64,000 bases of DNA from Thiomicrorhabdus cannonii (GCF_013391695.1 NZ_JACBGH010000011.1:1-64000), one strand, 5' to 3'. Counted from the stretch's first letter, positions 18,027 through 28,409 are shown. Notes: generated by a model from the sequence alone, not told the origin. Made by a program: numbers and translations.

Positions 18027-18203
18027 ATGGAAGAGATGAACATTCGCAACATAATCCTGCTGATTGGACTAGTGATTGTTGTATTTGCTTCCTTTATGGG
18101 AGCTGGAGAAAATAGAAAAATTATTGTTTTTAAAGATTATGATGACCTTGGACTTTCTTTCCATGCACCCGTTTCCTATGCACGAATTCTACCCCAGTTT
18201 TAG
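18027..18203 (+). CDS. Small single-pass membrane protein upstream of jetC
   Basis: 58 residues, ATG behind AGGAG (18017-18021). After MEEMNIRN a hydrophobic helix IILLIGLVIVVFASFMG (residues 9-25) spans the membrane, followed by a short polar tail ending in YARILPQF. It lies 62 bases after the WYL gene and 90 bases before jetC on the same strand. No homologue is known to me; it may be an accessory of the Wadjet operon or of locus A. Confidence 0.6.
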   Translation: MEEMNIRNIILLIGLVIVVFASFMGAGENRKIIVFKDYDDLGLSFHAPVSYARILPQF

Positions 18204-18293
18204 CTTAACACTGACACCCGTCTAGAAAATCATTGTCGAGCCAACAGCACAAGAAATTTCCAATTGATAACATTCAATTAACAGGGAAAACAG

Positions 18294-21200
18294 GTGAGCC
18301 ACTTAAAATCCATTATCGCCGTAAACTCCTATGCACCGAGCCGGATTAACCAGTACAAGGTTGATGGCGGCTGCTTAATTCAGGGTACCAACGGGGTCGG
18401 TAAAACTAGCCTGCTTCGCTTGTCAGCCATCTTCTTCGGAGTGAAGCCTGGCGACATTGCTCTTATTTCGGGCAAGAATAACCGGTTCGCTGACTATTAC
18501 TTAAAGACGCCAAGCAGCTATGTGGTGTTTGAATATGAGAAGTCCGGTCTAGACCTGTTAGTGATCGCCTACAGCAAGGAAGGAAACGACCTGACGTATC
18601 AGTTTTGCGACGGCGCCTTTGAAGAGTCTCTATTTCTCGACACTAACAAGCGATTTATCCCTTTTCTAGACCTGAAGTCACACATCCAATCCACGACATC
18701 CAGACGCTTGAGCAATCAGTTCTCTTGGAGTCAGTATAAAGACATTATTCAATCCGGTATCCGTAAAACGGGTGGAGGCAAGGATGCTCAGGCCATAAAT
18801 GAAGCCAAAATAAAATATTCACTTTGTGAGCCAAATCGTTCCGTTCTCGATATCGATAAAGTTGTCAGCTCTATTTTGAGCAACAAGCCAAGTCTGCAGT
18901 CGGTTCGCAGCCTGATAGCGCATGAGATTATCGGCCTAGAAGATATGATTTCGCACTCTGGTGTGCAGCGTGAATTTGAACCTCAAGAATTGATGAAGCA
19001 GCGCAAACTTTTACGCCAGGCTGAAAGCTTCATGCAAAAGCGCGATCTTTTGGCCGAAATGCAAAAGAACGACGCCCTTATTGCCGATTTAGATAAGGAA
19101 ATGTCCGACCTAAAAGGTGCCGCTCTATTTAGTCTTGAGCATTTTTCAGAGTCCCTCTTAAGTCTGGAGCAGGAAGCAAATACCCTCTCTCATAGACTGG
19201 ATTCGTTACGAAACACTTACAACGCAGACAGAGATGCTGCCCAAACCGCACTCTCAAGCAATCAAGGCGACCTTGAAGACACGCTTGCCCGACTTAAGAT
19301 ACTCGATGAACAACGCAAGCTTTATGACCAAAAGGATGTCAAAGGAAAAGCGCTACTGGCCAATGAGATGGAGTCTCTTAAACAGCAGCTCGACGCCCAA
19401 AAGAAAATCATTTCCGAAATTCAAACTCATTACGAAAATATTGTTCAGCGTTACAAAGAGAAGCTGGAAGCGTTGCGTAACGAGATTCAGAAACTTAAAA
19501 ATGCCGCGCGCGAAGAACAGGTTATCCAAACAGAGGAACTAAACACCAAAAGTGCGGACATGATCAAAGAATTTAACCTTTCAAGAGATCGATTATCACA
19601 AACCTATCTGGACGAAAAAGACCGATTAAAAGGGATTCTTGGAGAGCTATCCATCCTGAAAGGTAAAAAAGAAACCGAATCAAAAAACCCTTTTAGCGAG
19701 GAAACCAAACGCTTATCAGCTTCAATTGAAATTCTGCAAAAGAAAATAGGTGACGGGCAGTCAGACCTGGCAAATGCACTAAAAGCTGTGTCAGAGCTAA
19801 CCTCAGTGCAAACAGAACTGGAAAAAGAGCGCGCGAAAAAACTTCAAAACATTGAAGCCACCAAAGACGAAGAAAAGAAGCTCCAGCTTAAACGGGAGGA
19901 TTACCTCAAATCCCTAGCCATTATTGAAAAGATGACCTATTTCAAAATGAGAGCGATTGACCCATCTCAGGCAGATATGGCTTTACGTGCACTGAATATC
20001 GAACTTCTGAAAAAGCCGATCGATGGTGACCTACCCTTCTCTCCCGGCCAAAACACGCTACTCGGCTTCGAATTGGATTGCAGTGACGTGCCGGCCGTCG
20101 AGATTCTTGAAAAAGCACAGCTCGAAAGAGTGATTTCAGACACCGAACAGGCCCTACTCGATAACAAAGAGAAGCAGGAGTCACTCGGCGCCGAAGCTTC
20201 AGTCCTTAATGGAAAGATAAGCGACTTGGATAAATCTATTATCGAGTCACGCGCAAAAGTTCAACAGATTGAAGCCACTTTGAGTCGACAACAAAAAGAG
20301 ATTGGCCAAGAAAAGCACAAGCTTTCAATTGAGCTAGATAAGCTTAAACAAGGTTGCAAGGATGAAATTGCCAATATCGAAATCGAGATAGACAAAGTTA
20401 AAACCAGCATCGTTGATTTACAACAACGGTACCATTCCGACTTGAGTGCTCTGGAGAGCGACCACAACAATAGCCAGACAGAAATAAAAGGTGAAATCAA
20501 AAAAGCTAAAGAACGCTACTCAACCGAAGAAAAACGCCTTGACGACCAGCTTGAGGCCGAGGAAAAAGCGTTAAAAGAACTTGAAATGAAAGACCTTTCG
20601 GATGCCGGTGCTCGCACGGAAGAATATAAACAACAACAAGAAGTTCTCCACAACCTTCAGAAACGCTATAAAACAGCCTTAGAAGCGGCCGAATTGCTCA
20701 ATGGATATCATCGCTGGTTGGAGCAGGAATATTCCCGTCACGAGAATTTAAATAGCAAGAAAGCAGAACTAAGTTCACTGATCCATGAACTGCAAAACAA
20801 ACTTAATGCCCTCAAAACGCATTTCGATGTTGAATCCAAAAAAATTGCGGAACTGCAAAGCCAGAATGAATCTGCATCTAAGCATGCCAAAAACGAGATA
20901 ACAACGTTGGAAGCTATCTTGACAAGCTTCCTTGCAGAGACCCCTTCTCCGTCGCAGAAGCCGAGCGTGATTATCCCGTCATCCGAACTAAAAGGAAAAG
21001 TGTCGGGACGCATCGGTCACCGGAAAGCTTACTTAAAATCTGGACAGGAAGCGTGTCACCGCATTCTGAGCTCACTAAAGCAAACTAAAGAGCTGGAAGA
21101 TAATTTCAGCGAAGCTCTGGTTCAGCAAGGACTTAATGACTTCAATTCAGCGATCAATTGGCGCTCCCACATACAGCCCCTCGGCTACTTAATGGGTGAA

Positions 21201-21974
21201 TACACTTCTGACCTAATCGCACTTATCAGGCAGCGGTACCAGATCTTGTCACAACGCCTAATCGATTTAAACACAAGACTTGACGACCAGGCACGTCGTA
21301 TAAGGGATAAGGGCCGAGAGATTTCCGCTAAGATGAATGAAGCTGGCTCTTCGTTTTCGAAAATTGAATCGGTGAGTGCTGCCATCACGTCCAACATCGA
21401 CAATATCGGCTTTAAGAAGAGTCTGGCCGCCGCCGCACAAGAGGCAAGCCTGGTTCAGCAATTAAGCGAACATGAAGCACCGCGAGACAGTTATTACGAA
21501 TTAGTCTCCGTGGCAATTGGTGACATTCATCGTTATGGCAAAGAGCTACAAATCGAAAACTTCATCGATATCGAGGTAGCCGTCAAGAACCGGGGCCATA
21601 CCGACACACGCATTGCCAGAAACGATAAAGAGCTGAGCAATATCGACAGTGAAGGCCTGAGCTTCCTGATTTTGGTTTCACTCTACATGGCCATCAAAAA
21701 CACCTTTGAGAAAGGTAAAGATGTGACATTGCTTTGGCCAATAGATGAATTGGGTAAACTGCACCATGATAATATCGAAGTGTTAATGAGCATCTTAAAA
21801 CGCGAACATGTTGAATTACTTTGCGCGGAACCAAGCACAAATCCAAAAGTGCTAAGCCTATTCAAGCACATTTACGAAATCATGCCATCTGGCAAAATTA
21901 TCAAACCTGAAAGCAAGACTAAGGACTCTGCTGCAAGCATGCTAATAAATGTTCTCGGAGAGGTTGGCGTATGA
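18294..21974 (+). CDS. jetC: Wadjet-like SMC/MukB-type ATPase JetC
   Basis: 1226 residues, GTG start behind AGGG. The N-terminal ATPase half has Walker A GTNGVGKT (31-38); the C-terminal half has a signature-like NIDSEGLSFLILVSLYMA and Walker B WPIDE (Asp about 1151). Between them are long coiled coils (about 240-1060) with a short hinge-like break near 560-620. This is the layout of MukB/JetC, the DNA-loop-extruding motor of Wadjet, which restricts circular plasmids with JetA, JetB and JetD. It overlaps the next gene by 4 bases. The order C-B-A-D differs from the commonly drawn A-B-C-D, so it may be a less common Wadjet type. Confidence 0.85.
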   Translation: MSHLKSIIAVNSYAPSRINQYKVDGGCLIQGTNGVGKTSLLRLSAIFFGVKPGDIALISGKNNRFADYYLKTPSSYVVFEYEKSGLDLLVIAYSKEGNDLTYQFCDGAFEESLFLDTNKRFIPFLDLKSHIQSTTSRRLSNQFSWSQYKDIIQSGIRKTGGGKDAQAINEAKIKYSLCEPNRSVLDIDKVVSSILSNKPSLQSVRSLIAHEIIGLEDMISHSGVQREFEPQELMKQRKLLRQAESFMQKRDLLAEMQKNDALIADLDKEMSDLKGAALFSLEHFSESLLSLEQEANTLSHRLDSLRNTYNADRDAAQTALSSNQGDLEDTLARLKILDEQRKLYDQKDVKGKALLANEMESLKQQLDAQKKIISEIQTHYENIVQRYKEKLEALRNEIQKLKNAAREEQVIQTEELNTKSADMIKEFNLSRDRLSQTYLDEKDRLKGILGELSILKGKKETESKNPFSEETKRLSASIEILQKKIGDGQSDLANALKAVSELTSVQTELEKERAKKLQNIEATKDEEKKLQLKREDYLKSLAIIEKMTYFKMRAIDPSQADMALRALNIELLKKPIDGDLPFSPGQNTLLGFELDCSDVPAVEILEKAQLERVISDTEQALLDNKEKQESLGAEASVLNGKISDLDKSIIESRAKVQQIEATLSRQQKEIGQEKHKLSIELDKLKQGCKDEIANIEIEIDKVKTSIVDLQQRYHSDLSALESDHNNSQTEIKGEIKKAKERYSTEEKRLDDQLEAEEKALKELEMKDLSDAGARTEEYKQQQEVLHNLQKRYKTALEAAELLNGYHRWLEQEYSRHENLNSKKAELSSLIHELQNKLNALKTHFDVESKKIAELQSQNESASKHAKNEITTLEAILTSFLAETPSPSQKPSVIIPSSELKGKVSGRIGHRKAYLKSGQEACHRILSSLKQTKELEDNFSEALVQQGLNDFNSAINWRSHIQPLGYLMGEYTSDLIALIRQRYQILSQRLIDLNTRLDDQARRIRDKGREISAKMNEAGSSFSKIESVSAAITSNIDNIGFKKSLAAAAQEASLVQQLSEHEAPRDSYYELVSVAIGDIHRYGKELQIENFIDIEVAVKNRGHTDTRIARNDKELSNIDSEGLSFLILVSLYMAIKNTFEKGKDVTLLWPIDELGKLHHDNIEVLMSILKREHVELLCAEPSTNPKVLSLFKHIYEIMPSGKIIKPESKTKDSAASMLINVLGEVGV

Positions 21975-22609
21975 GTGATACACGAGTTATCCGCAAACTG
22001 ATGGCCGGCGAAGTCGTATGCTCGGTGACAGAAAGCGACGCTGTGGATTGGTTACAGGGAGCGATCGCAAAAGAATGCGTAAGTGAAGCTCTTTCTTATT
22101 GCGGCTTTAGATTGTCCTATGACCAGGAAGAGACTTATTTTTACGCCAGTTACGCTAACTTGGATGACAAAGAAGATGCCCGAGCGCTACGGTCCCGCCT
22201 ACAAGAGGTAGTCGACCTGATGCACCCCATATTTCAGTTTATGGAATTCGTCTCAAAAGCGAACGGCGAAGACGTTTACCCGGATATCGGGCACGTTTAC
22301 CAATTTACAACCCTGTTAATGAGTGTTGAGCATGACAGCTCCGTTGCAGAGTCTTTAAAATCCCTCTCGAACACCAAATTCTTCAAGACCGTGCGCTCAA
22401 AAAACAATCCTACCGACCGATTAAAAACAGTTCTACTCGAAATGGCTGAGCACGGCCTGTTAGCGACTGATAACGAAGCTTTGCGTTTTGTGGTCACAGG
22501 AAAGTTTGCGCACTATCTTGCACTGTACCAAACGATAGTCGAACTGGATGAACCAGAGCTTATGGTTGAATCACGGGGAGAACAACAAGGCTTGGGGCTG
22601 CTTGAATGA
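21971..22609 (+). CDS. jetB: Wadjet-like MukE-type subunit JetB
   Basis: 212 residues, beginning with an ATGA overlap with jetC and ending with an ATGA overlap with the next gene. It is compact and helical with a winged-helix look in its C-terminal half (RLKTVLLEMAEHGLLATDNEALRFVVTGKFAHYLALY). Size, position between an SMC-like and a kleisin-like gene, and tight translational coupling identify it as the MukE/JetB subunit, which bridges kleisin and motor. Primary sequence similarity alone would not prove it. Confidence 0.72.
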   Translation: MSDTRVIRKLMAGEVVCSVTESDAVDWLQGAIAKECVSEALSYCGFRLSYDQEETYFYASYANLDDKEDARALRSRLQEVVDLMHPIFQFMEFVSKANGEDVYPDIGHVYQFTTLLMSVEHDSSVAESLKSLSNTKFFKTVRSKNNPTDRLKTVLLEMAEHGLLATDNEALRFVVTGKFAHYLALYQTIVELDEPELMVESRGEQQGLGLLE

Positions 22610-23880
22610 CGGCCGACGAAATACGAAAACTAGGCGAAGCGATCACTCTTAACGCCGGTATGCTTGCGGAAATGGACTGGGTGGAAGAAACCCCTATCGA
22701 GATATTTGACGCAACACAATCACTCGGCCTGTTAAAGAATGCACGCATAATAGAGCCTATCGACGACAGTAGCTATTTTCCTGGCGAAAATTATGACCTG
22801 CTGAGAAAAGCCATCAACTCTTCAAATTATGAATTGCGCGCCATGCCGGATATTGTTGACTGGCTCAATAATCTACGCCACCTATCAGATCAATATGCAG
22901 CGGCATCCGACGAACAGCGACAGGATGAAGAGGTACAGGTCCGCAAGGCTATTTTCCGCAATATCCACCACATGTCGTCAGACCTGAAATCACTCATTCG
23001 GGAGATTGACTTAAAGGCGACGGCCGAGTTTGGATACTGCAAAACACTTGAAGCAAAAATACGCGAAAATCGGCACTACCAGGCAAGGACGCAAGACATC
23101 ATAGAAAAGCTGGAGAGATTGAATTACAAGCAGCTGATGAAAATCTCTTCCAATTCTGAAGTCGAGCAAATCACACTTGGAAAGTTCTTTCCAAAAATAG
23201 AAGGATTGCGACAGGATCTTTTGCGGGTGCTGAATAAGCTCCAAAAACTAAGCCTGTCATTTCAGGAAACCGAAAGGCGCACAAAACGCCTTCGCCGAAT
23301 ACTGGTCGCTCTTGATGAAAAACAATTCATCTCGTCAAACGTGCTTGAGCGGATCGACTATCTGAATAGCGAACACCTTAATGCCATTTCGCCTAGAGCG
23401 ATCGGAGTCTTGCGGGCGTCCTATGACTACAAGAACGGCACTGCCTTCAATAACAGCCGCTTTGAAGACATCTCTAGAAAGATCCGTTTACCCGAAAAAA
23501 CCATTCGACAACTGGATGACTTCGAGCCAGCTTATCTCGATACACAGGATTCAGACGCCATTCCTGAAGAACCCATGTTTAAACAAGAGTTTCTTGCATG
23601 CAAAACGCGCTTTATTCAGCGATTGGTAAAGCAGAGCCATTCGATGTCTGTTGTAAACTTTTGGGAAGAGGATATTCAGACCAATACGTTAATCAGCGCA
23701 AATGCATGGTTGTGCGATATGGTGGCATGGTTGTCCGACGTCAAAGGCGGGCTTGACCCGAATTACGGCCGAATCGATATTGGTATTGTCGAAACACCTG
23801 TGTCTGCAAAATCAGACATTCATCTAATTTCTGATATTGAGGTGCATTTCATACCTGGAGAAGCTAATGCGATTAAATAA
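22606..23880 (+). CDS. jetA: Wadjet-like kleisin subunit JetA (MukF-type)
   Basis: 424 residues. Predicted helical throughout, with an N-terminal region rich in short helices, a middle coiled section (about 150-225, KTLEAKIRENRHYQARTQDII and on) and a C-terminal part that could be the cap-binding winged helix. Length and position between jetB and jetD fit the MukF/JetA kleisin that closes the SMC ring. Its start overlaps jetB by four bases and its end overlaps jetD by 14. Confidence 0.72.
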   Translation: MTADEIRKLGEAITLNAGMLAEMDWVEETPIEIFDATQSLGLLKNARIIEPIDDSSYFPGENYDLLRKAINSSNYELRAMPDIVDWLNNLRHLSDQYAAASDEQRQDEEVQVRKAIFRNIHHMSSDLKSLIREIDLKATAEFGYCKTLEAKIRENRHYQARTQDIIEKLERLNYKQLMKISSNSEVEQITLGKFFPKIEGLRQDLLRVLNKLQKLSLSFQETERRTKRLRRILVALDEKQFISSNVLERIDYLNSEHLNAISPRAIGVLRASYDYKNGTAFNNSRFEDISRKIRLPEKTIRQLDDFEPAYLDTQDSDAIPEEPMFKQEFLACKTRFIQRLVKQSHSMSVVNFWEEDIQTNTLISANAWLCDMVAWLSDVKGGLDPNYGRIDIGIVETPVSAKSDIHLISDIEVHFIPGEANAIK

Positions 23881-24736
23881 GCAACAGATTCTTACCCTTC
23901 AAGCAATCTGTCAAAAAGGTATTGCCTGCAAACGCCAAGCCTCCATCTGGCTGAGAGCACTGGCTGAGGAAGAAGGCTTTGGCAAAGTTTCCGGCCGTTC
24001 TATCGAAATAACCGCTGCTGATATTCGCAAAATAGTGACTTTTTTGGAAACTAATGGATATAGCGGACAAACTGACGAAAGTACGTTTTTGAATCGCATG
24101 ACCACAGCGAAGGTATTTTCCAATGAGAAATTGACGAGGGGAATGATTACTTCTAACCGCATCCTACTAAAATCAGTTAAAAATTCCTTTTGCATCGACG
24201 GAAAAACTTTTCCCCCCGGCCATGCCATTGAGTTCAAAACATCTGAACTCACACAATGCGCTGTTTCACAAATAATATTGATTGAAAATTTAGAACCCTT
24301 TTTAGAAGCCGAACACTACCCCATACTGACTGATCTACTTAACGAAGATGCACTTCTCGTATACCGCGGCGGTCAGGGCTTGTTCTCTGCGCAAGGAAGC
24401 CAGGCATTTATTAATTCATTTAAAGGAGAAACTATCGGATTTTTCGACTACGATCCTGCTGGATTGTGTACGCTTGGCATTCAAGGTTTAAATCGCTTGA
24501 TTCTCCCTGATATAAAGAAAATACCTATTAAAGAACTGCTTACCTCAAATAGAGAAGACCGTTTCTTTGCTCAAATTAAACAGTACCAAGGCACTCTTAA
24601 TACCTTGCCACTTAAATCACCAGAACTTCAAGAGCACACAAAAGCCATAATCAATCATCGACTAGCAATCATGCAAGAAGCCTTACTAAGCCGAAATATC
24701 CATTTGGTTTTTTCTGGATTGGTAAAAATGAATTAA
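23867..24736 (+). CDS. jetD: Wadjet-like nuclease subunit JetD (Toprim type)
   Basis: 289 residues; ATG 23867 has GGAG upstream, whereas the longer frame starting 30 bases earlier is less likely. The C-terminal half carries a Toprim-like pattern: LLVYRGGQGLFS...GETIGFFDYDPAGLCTLGIQGLNRLILP, with the FDYDPAG acidic motif seen in JetD and topoisomerase VI/Spo11 relatives. JetD cleaves plasmid DNA caught by the SMC complex. It is shorter than type I JetD (about 400 aa), so this is probably another Wadjet subtype. It ends before a convergent YfjI-like gene. Confidence 0.8.
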   Translation: MRLNKQQILTLQAICQKGIACKRQASIWLRALAEEEGFGKVSGRSIEITAADIRKIVTFLETNGYSGQTDESTFLNRMTTAKVFSNEKLTRGMITSNRILLKSVKNSFCIDGKTFPPGHAIEFKTSELTQCAVSQIILIENLEPFLEAEHYPILTDLLNEDALLVYRGGQGLFSAQGSQAFINSFKGETIGFFDYDPAGLCTLGIQGLNRLILPDIKKIPIKELLTSNREDRFFAQIKQYQGTLNTLPLKSPELQEHTKAIINHRLAIMQEALLSRNIHLVFSGLVKMN

Positions 24737-24740
24737 CGAG

Positions 24741-24767
24741 TCTCCTAAAAACCGATAATATAGGAGA
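24741..24767. terminator. Weak hairpin between convergent jetD and the YfjI-like gene
   Basis: Arms TCTCCTA and TAGGAGA (7 bp) around a 13-base loop, seven bases after the jetD stop. There is no clear T-tract on either strand, so termination is only possible. Confidence 0.3.
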
Positions 24768-24847
24768 ATACTCTTAGCCCATCTAAATTCTGAAAATTAC
24801 CAACTATTCAAGACAATATAGCACTCATAAAAATACAGGGATTAATT

Positions 24848-26605
24848 TCATTTTTCATACGGCATGATTCGAATATCAGATTTGTTATTAATACCTCTAA
24901 TATTTTCACCTTTAATAATAATAAAATCATCAAATAATGGTAAACTTTTAACCGTATATTCATGCCCATTTTTTAACTCAGGAGTATGCACATAAGACTC
25001 ATGACGAACCGTAGCGTATGGATTACCCTCAAGTGGCACTACTTGACTGAAAATATACCTAATATAAGAACCGTGAGAATTATCAATCTCAACATGCCCA
25101 AGTTTTTTTAAAAAATCGATTACTCGATAGAAAATGGCTGATTCACGAAGTTGATTGGGACCATCTCTTTTGATATCAGTTTTATCAAATTTACATGAAT
25201 ATCCTGATGTGTAACTCTTCCCATTAAAATCAAAATATATAGGAGATCTAAGATAATTTTTTCTCTTATCTGTTTCTGCAGAAATAGCCAACTTTATTAA
25301 GTGGTATACTAATAAATTGGCTCCCTTTACAACCTCCGGATCACCCGCCAAATGAGTTAAAAAGTGTTTTGAATACCGCATACAAATGTTATATGCAAAA
25401 CTCAAAGTATCCTTTTCAATATCACTAGACTTGCCCTCGAAATACTGAATTACTGCTGCCACACGTGAAATGTTATCCAACAATTTTGAGCCATGATCTT
25501 TATAGTATTCATATACTCCATTCTCACGCATTTCAGCTTCAATTTTTTGACCACATTGTCGCCAAAACTCTGCGGCTGTAGCACTAAACCGAATCTCTTT
25601 TCTTTCAGCTCGACGCTGCTCGCACCTCCAGCTATCCCTCATTAACGACTGTGCACGTACATTGAATGCATCCAAATGTGGCAAGTCTGAAAGATTTTTA
25701 TAATTACGATACCCTGCTTTGGCAGGAGGCTTAACGACCAAAAATCGTGCTAAAAACCCCATTCCTCGTGCTTCTTCCCCCCTCTTATTCAAAAATCTTT
25801 CGATAACATTAGATTGCGTCATTAAACATAATGTCAATCGTGCATCGTAAAGGTGAAACCCTTCTTTACTCACACGATCGACAATGACCTCGCCACCATC
25901 CCAAAGCGAATTGATTAAATTTAACTCCCCAAAAACTCGCCCGTTAAAAATGCTATTAGCCTCACTTGATAGCAAACAGGCGTTTCTGGAGTGAGAATGC
26001 ATCATCTCAATTAAGGCCTGGGGCGTAGAATCCTCATAAATAAACTTTAGATAAGGTGGCTCAATTGGCTGAGATCGCTGATGATCAACGTACATTTTCT
26101 CAACCACAGCCACCTCACCGTCTTTTTTCACAGTTTGTTTCAACAAACTGACTATGGCCGAGTTCTTGTGACCCCACGCTTCGTAATCAGCCTCGTATAA
26201 CGGTCTTTGCTCCTCGTATTCTGTTAACGCCTCTTTTTGAAGCTTTCTTAATGAATTAAAAAATTGTTTCTCTACTGTTGTCTTACGCTCCCCGGATTCA
26301 GCAATGGTAAGTAGCATTAACGAGGCATTAACTCGATTCCCTGTTGGTTGAATAATATCCACTAGCCCCTGACACGAAGTCGCCATTGCGCCCAATGCAA
26401 CAGTGACTGCCATCTCCCGGGTTACTTGCAATTCCTCCATCGCTTCCAAGACAGCTGACTCGAACAAACTGCCTTCTTTATACGTAGGCCACGCAGCATC
26501 TCTCCACCGGTGAACATGATCTAAAACCGATAAGTTTTCTGATTCTAGCTCCAAGGCTGCTTCGCGCTCATCCATTGAAACCATATTAATTTCTTGATTA
26601 TGCAT
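24848..26605 (-). CDS. YfjI-like DUF3987 protein
   Basis: 585 residues, ATG with AGG eight bases upstream. DUF3987/YfjI family signs: a P-loop-like AESGERKTTVEKQFF (residues 102-116), then LKFIYEDSTPQALIEMMH and ACLLSSEANSIFNGR, and LTLCLMTQSNVIERFL, the usual DUF3987 order. YfjI-like proteins belong to the core of CP4-57-type islands next to a YfjJ-like gene and AlpA, probably acting in island replication or maintenance. Here the YfjJ-like gene is immediately upstream (109 bases). High A+T in the C-terminal third. Confidence 0.85.
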   Translation of the reverse strand: MHNQEINMVSMDEREAALELESENLSVLDHVHRWRDAAWPTYKEGSLFESAVLEAMEELQVTREMAVTVALGAMATSCQGLVDIIQPTGNRVNASLMLLTIAESGERKTTVEKQFFNSLRKLQKEALTEYEEQRPLYEADYEAWGHKNSAIVSLLKQTVKKDGEVAVVEKMYVDHQRSQPIEPPYLKFIYEDSTPQALIEMMHSHSRNACLLSSEANSIFNGRVFGELNLINSLWDGGEVIVDRVSKEGFHLYDARLTLCLMTQSNVIERFLNKRGEEARGMGFLARFLVVKPPAKAGYRNYKNLSDLPHLDAFNVRAQSLMRDSWRCEQRRAERKEIRFSATAAEFWRQCGQKIEAEMRENGVYEYYKDHGSKLLDNISRVAAVIQYFEGKSSDIEKDTLSFAYNICMRYSKHFLTHLAGDPEVVKGANLLVYHLIKLAISAETDKRKNYLRSPIYFDFNGKSYTSGYSCKFDKTDIKRDGPNQLRESAIFYRVIDFLKKLGHVEIDNSHGSYIRYIFSQVVPLEGNPYATVRHESYVHTPELKNGHEYTVKSLPLFDDFIIIKGENIRGINNKSDIRIMPYEK

Positions 26606-26714
26606 TTATTAACCTGCTATTTACGCTATCAATAGCAATAATAGCTAGAATAAATTACATTTGTTAAAATATTCTTTAAGAGAGATAAAAAAGAAGGCTT
26701 GTAACCTCATCCAT

Positions 26715-28409
26715 TTATCTAAACTTATTACAATCACAAAACTGGCTTTGATTTTTAGCTATCGGGTAAAAGTAAAGCGTTGACGCAACTGATGCTGAAC
26801 CTCCAGACAAGGCCAGTGAAGCAACATTTTGAAAGAGCTCCTCAACTTGCTTTTCCCAACGTGGGTTTTTTCCCTTAAGCGGATGGACGCTCAAGATTTT
26901 CAGCATGTGTTTTGAATGTTCAGAGCTCCAACGATAAACATCGGCAACTGCTCGATGTAAAAAAACCTCTACCTCACCTCCATTATTTTCTGCTGAATCA
27001 AACCAACGCTGTGCAACCAGATCAGGCAAAATGATTACACATTCAATGAACAGTCGGCCAAGCTCATCTCGCTTCCGTGCTTGAGCAGCATGAATCCTGA
27101 ATAGCCCCTTATCCCAATGAAGCGGCAGCCCGCTTTTCTCGTATGGATTGTGAAATTCCTTGAACAAAAGACTATTGAGCCTCTGAAAAAATCGCTCCGC
27201 GTAGGTATAGCGTTTACGATTGCGTAAAAAGGCATCTTCATTTCCAATATTTAGCCTTAAACGTACCGCAAACATGTCATTCATTCCCGCCTTGATGGCA
27301 GGTCTGTAAATCCGCTTACGAAACTCGGGATTCAAGTCCATTAAACGCCCTGACAGTGGAAAATCCAAAAATCCATAGAGACGATGCAAATGGGATTCGA
27401 TATACGAGCCAGCATCATTAGGCAGTCTAAAATTAGCATAGGAATTGCCATCCAACAGCTTTAAATTTGGATTACCTTGATGGAAAGTGGATTTATCATA
27501 ATCATAGGGCTTTGAATCGACGGGGATAGTCTCTGAAGCCCTAAATGGATGGATGCCCTTGTTAAACAGTTTGGTAGATGCCTTACAGATGTAAGATGCC
27601 CAGCAAATGATGCTGTTAATCTTAGCCATTCTTCTCACGGGATCTGACATCCCACGTGGCGACCAAATGCGGGAAAAATGCACATACCGTCTTCCAAACT
27701 CTCTCAACTGCATCTGAGCGCTTTGCGGTTCAAACACATCCAAATCTGAAGCGACCATAGCAATATCATTAGATTTAGTGCCCATAAGTGCGCTCGCCCA
27801 GGCCTCATGAATCATATCTTTGAGTAAACGCAATTCTTGTTCATTTTCACCATGACTCTTTAAATTCCCAATAGACTGAAAGCGCTGTCCGTTAAAAAAT
27901 AATAATGCGTGAATATGCATTCCCCCGCCTTTCCCCTTTCCACCAAACTCTATTGATCTGGCATAATCTACATCCAACATGCGTACCCTGGGTTTATTAC
28001 CAATAGTCGTTACCCGATTACGATCACGCTGGCGAAGCGCTTCCATCTTGGCTTCTAATGAATCAATAAAACGCGAAAAATAATCCTTCGAGAAGTAGGC
28101 GTTTTTTATATACGACTCAGCACCATCTTCACTCACTATCTTTATTCGATTTAATCGTCTGTCCTCACTCCAACCTTCTGGAAAAAGCAACTCACAACGC
28201 ACCGTCACAGACTTAGGCGCTTTTGTTTTTATCAAATGAATTAGCTGCATTAAATGCTTGTATATAAACGGTCCATTAAGTTCTTGCAACGGATGCGATC
28301 CAAGATAGGAGTCGTAGTAAATTCTGAGATCCTTGTTGTGCTGATGCGTGGTCCGCTCTTCAAGATATGCTTTTGGAAATTTAGTTACCTTTTTTGCTTT
28401 AGTTTTCAT
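26715..28409 (-). CDS. YfjJ-like (inovirus Gp2 family) replication-type protein
   Basis: 564 residues, start behind AAGGG. The middle resembles the YagK/YfjJ or inovirus Gp2 family: basic N-terminus, a YFSKDYFSRFIDSLEAKMEALRQRDRNR region, then MLDVDYARSIEFGGKGKGGGMHIHALLFFNG, where the HIH pair may be the histidine metal motif of HUH-like replication proteins. The C-terminal 250 residues are specific to this group. It lies upstream of the YfjI-like gene on the same strand and would be its operon partner. A rolling-circle role is suggested by the motif, not proved. Confidence 0.75.
   Translation of the reverse strand: MKTKAKKVTKFPKAYLEERTTHQHNKDLRIYYDSYLGSHPLQELNGPFIYKHLMQLIHLIKTKAPKSVTVRCELLFPEGWSEDRRLNRIKIVSEDGAESYIKNAYFSKDYFSRFIDSLEAKMEALRQRDRNRVTTIGNKPRVRMLDVDYARSIEFGGKGKGGGMHIHALLFFNGQRFQSIGNLKSHGENEQELRLLKDMIHEAWASALMGTKSNDIAMVASDLDVFEPQSAQMQLREFGRRYVHFSRIWSPRGMSDPVRRMAKINSIICWASYICKASTKLFNKGIHPFRASETIPVDSKPYDYDKSTFHQGNPNLKLLDGNSYANFRLPNDAGSYIESHLHRLYGFLDFPLSGRLMDLNPEFRKRIYRPAIKAGMNDMFAVRLRLNIGNEDAFLRNRKRYTYAERFFQRLNSLLFKEFHNPYEKSGLPLHWDKGLFRIHAAQARKRDELGRLFIECVIILPDLVAQRWFDSAENNGGEVEVFLHRAVADVYRWSSEHSKHMLKILSVHPLKGKNPRWEKQVEELFQNVASLALSGGSASVASTLYFYPIAKNQSQFCDCNKFR

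Noticed and set aside
26715-28409. Relaxase for conjugative transfer
   Set aside because: The HIH pair lies in a YfjJ/inovirus Gp2-like protein, and no oriT, coupling protein or secretion genes are near.
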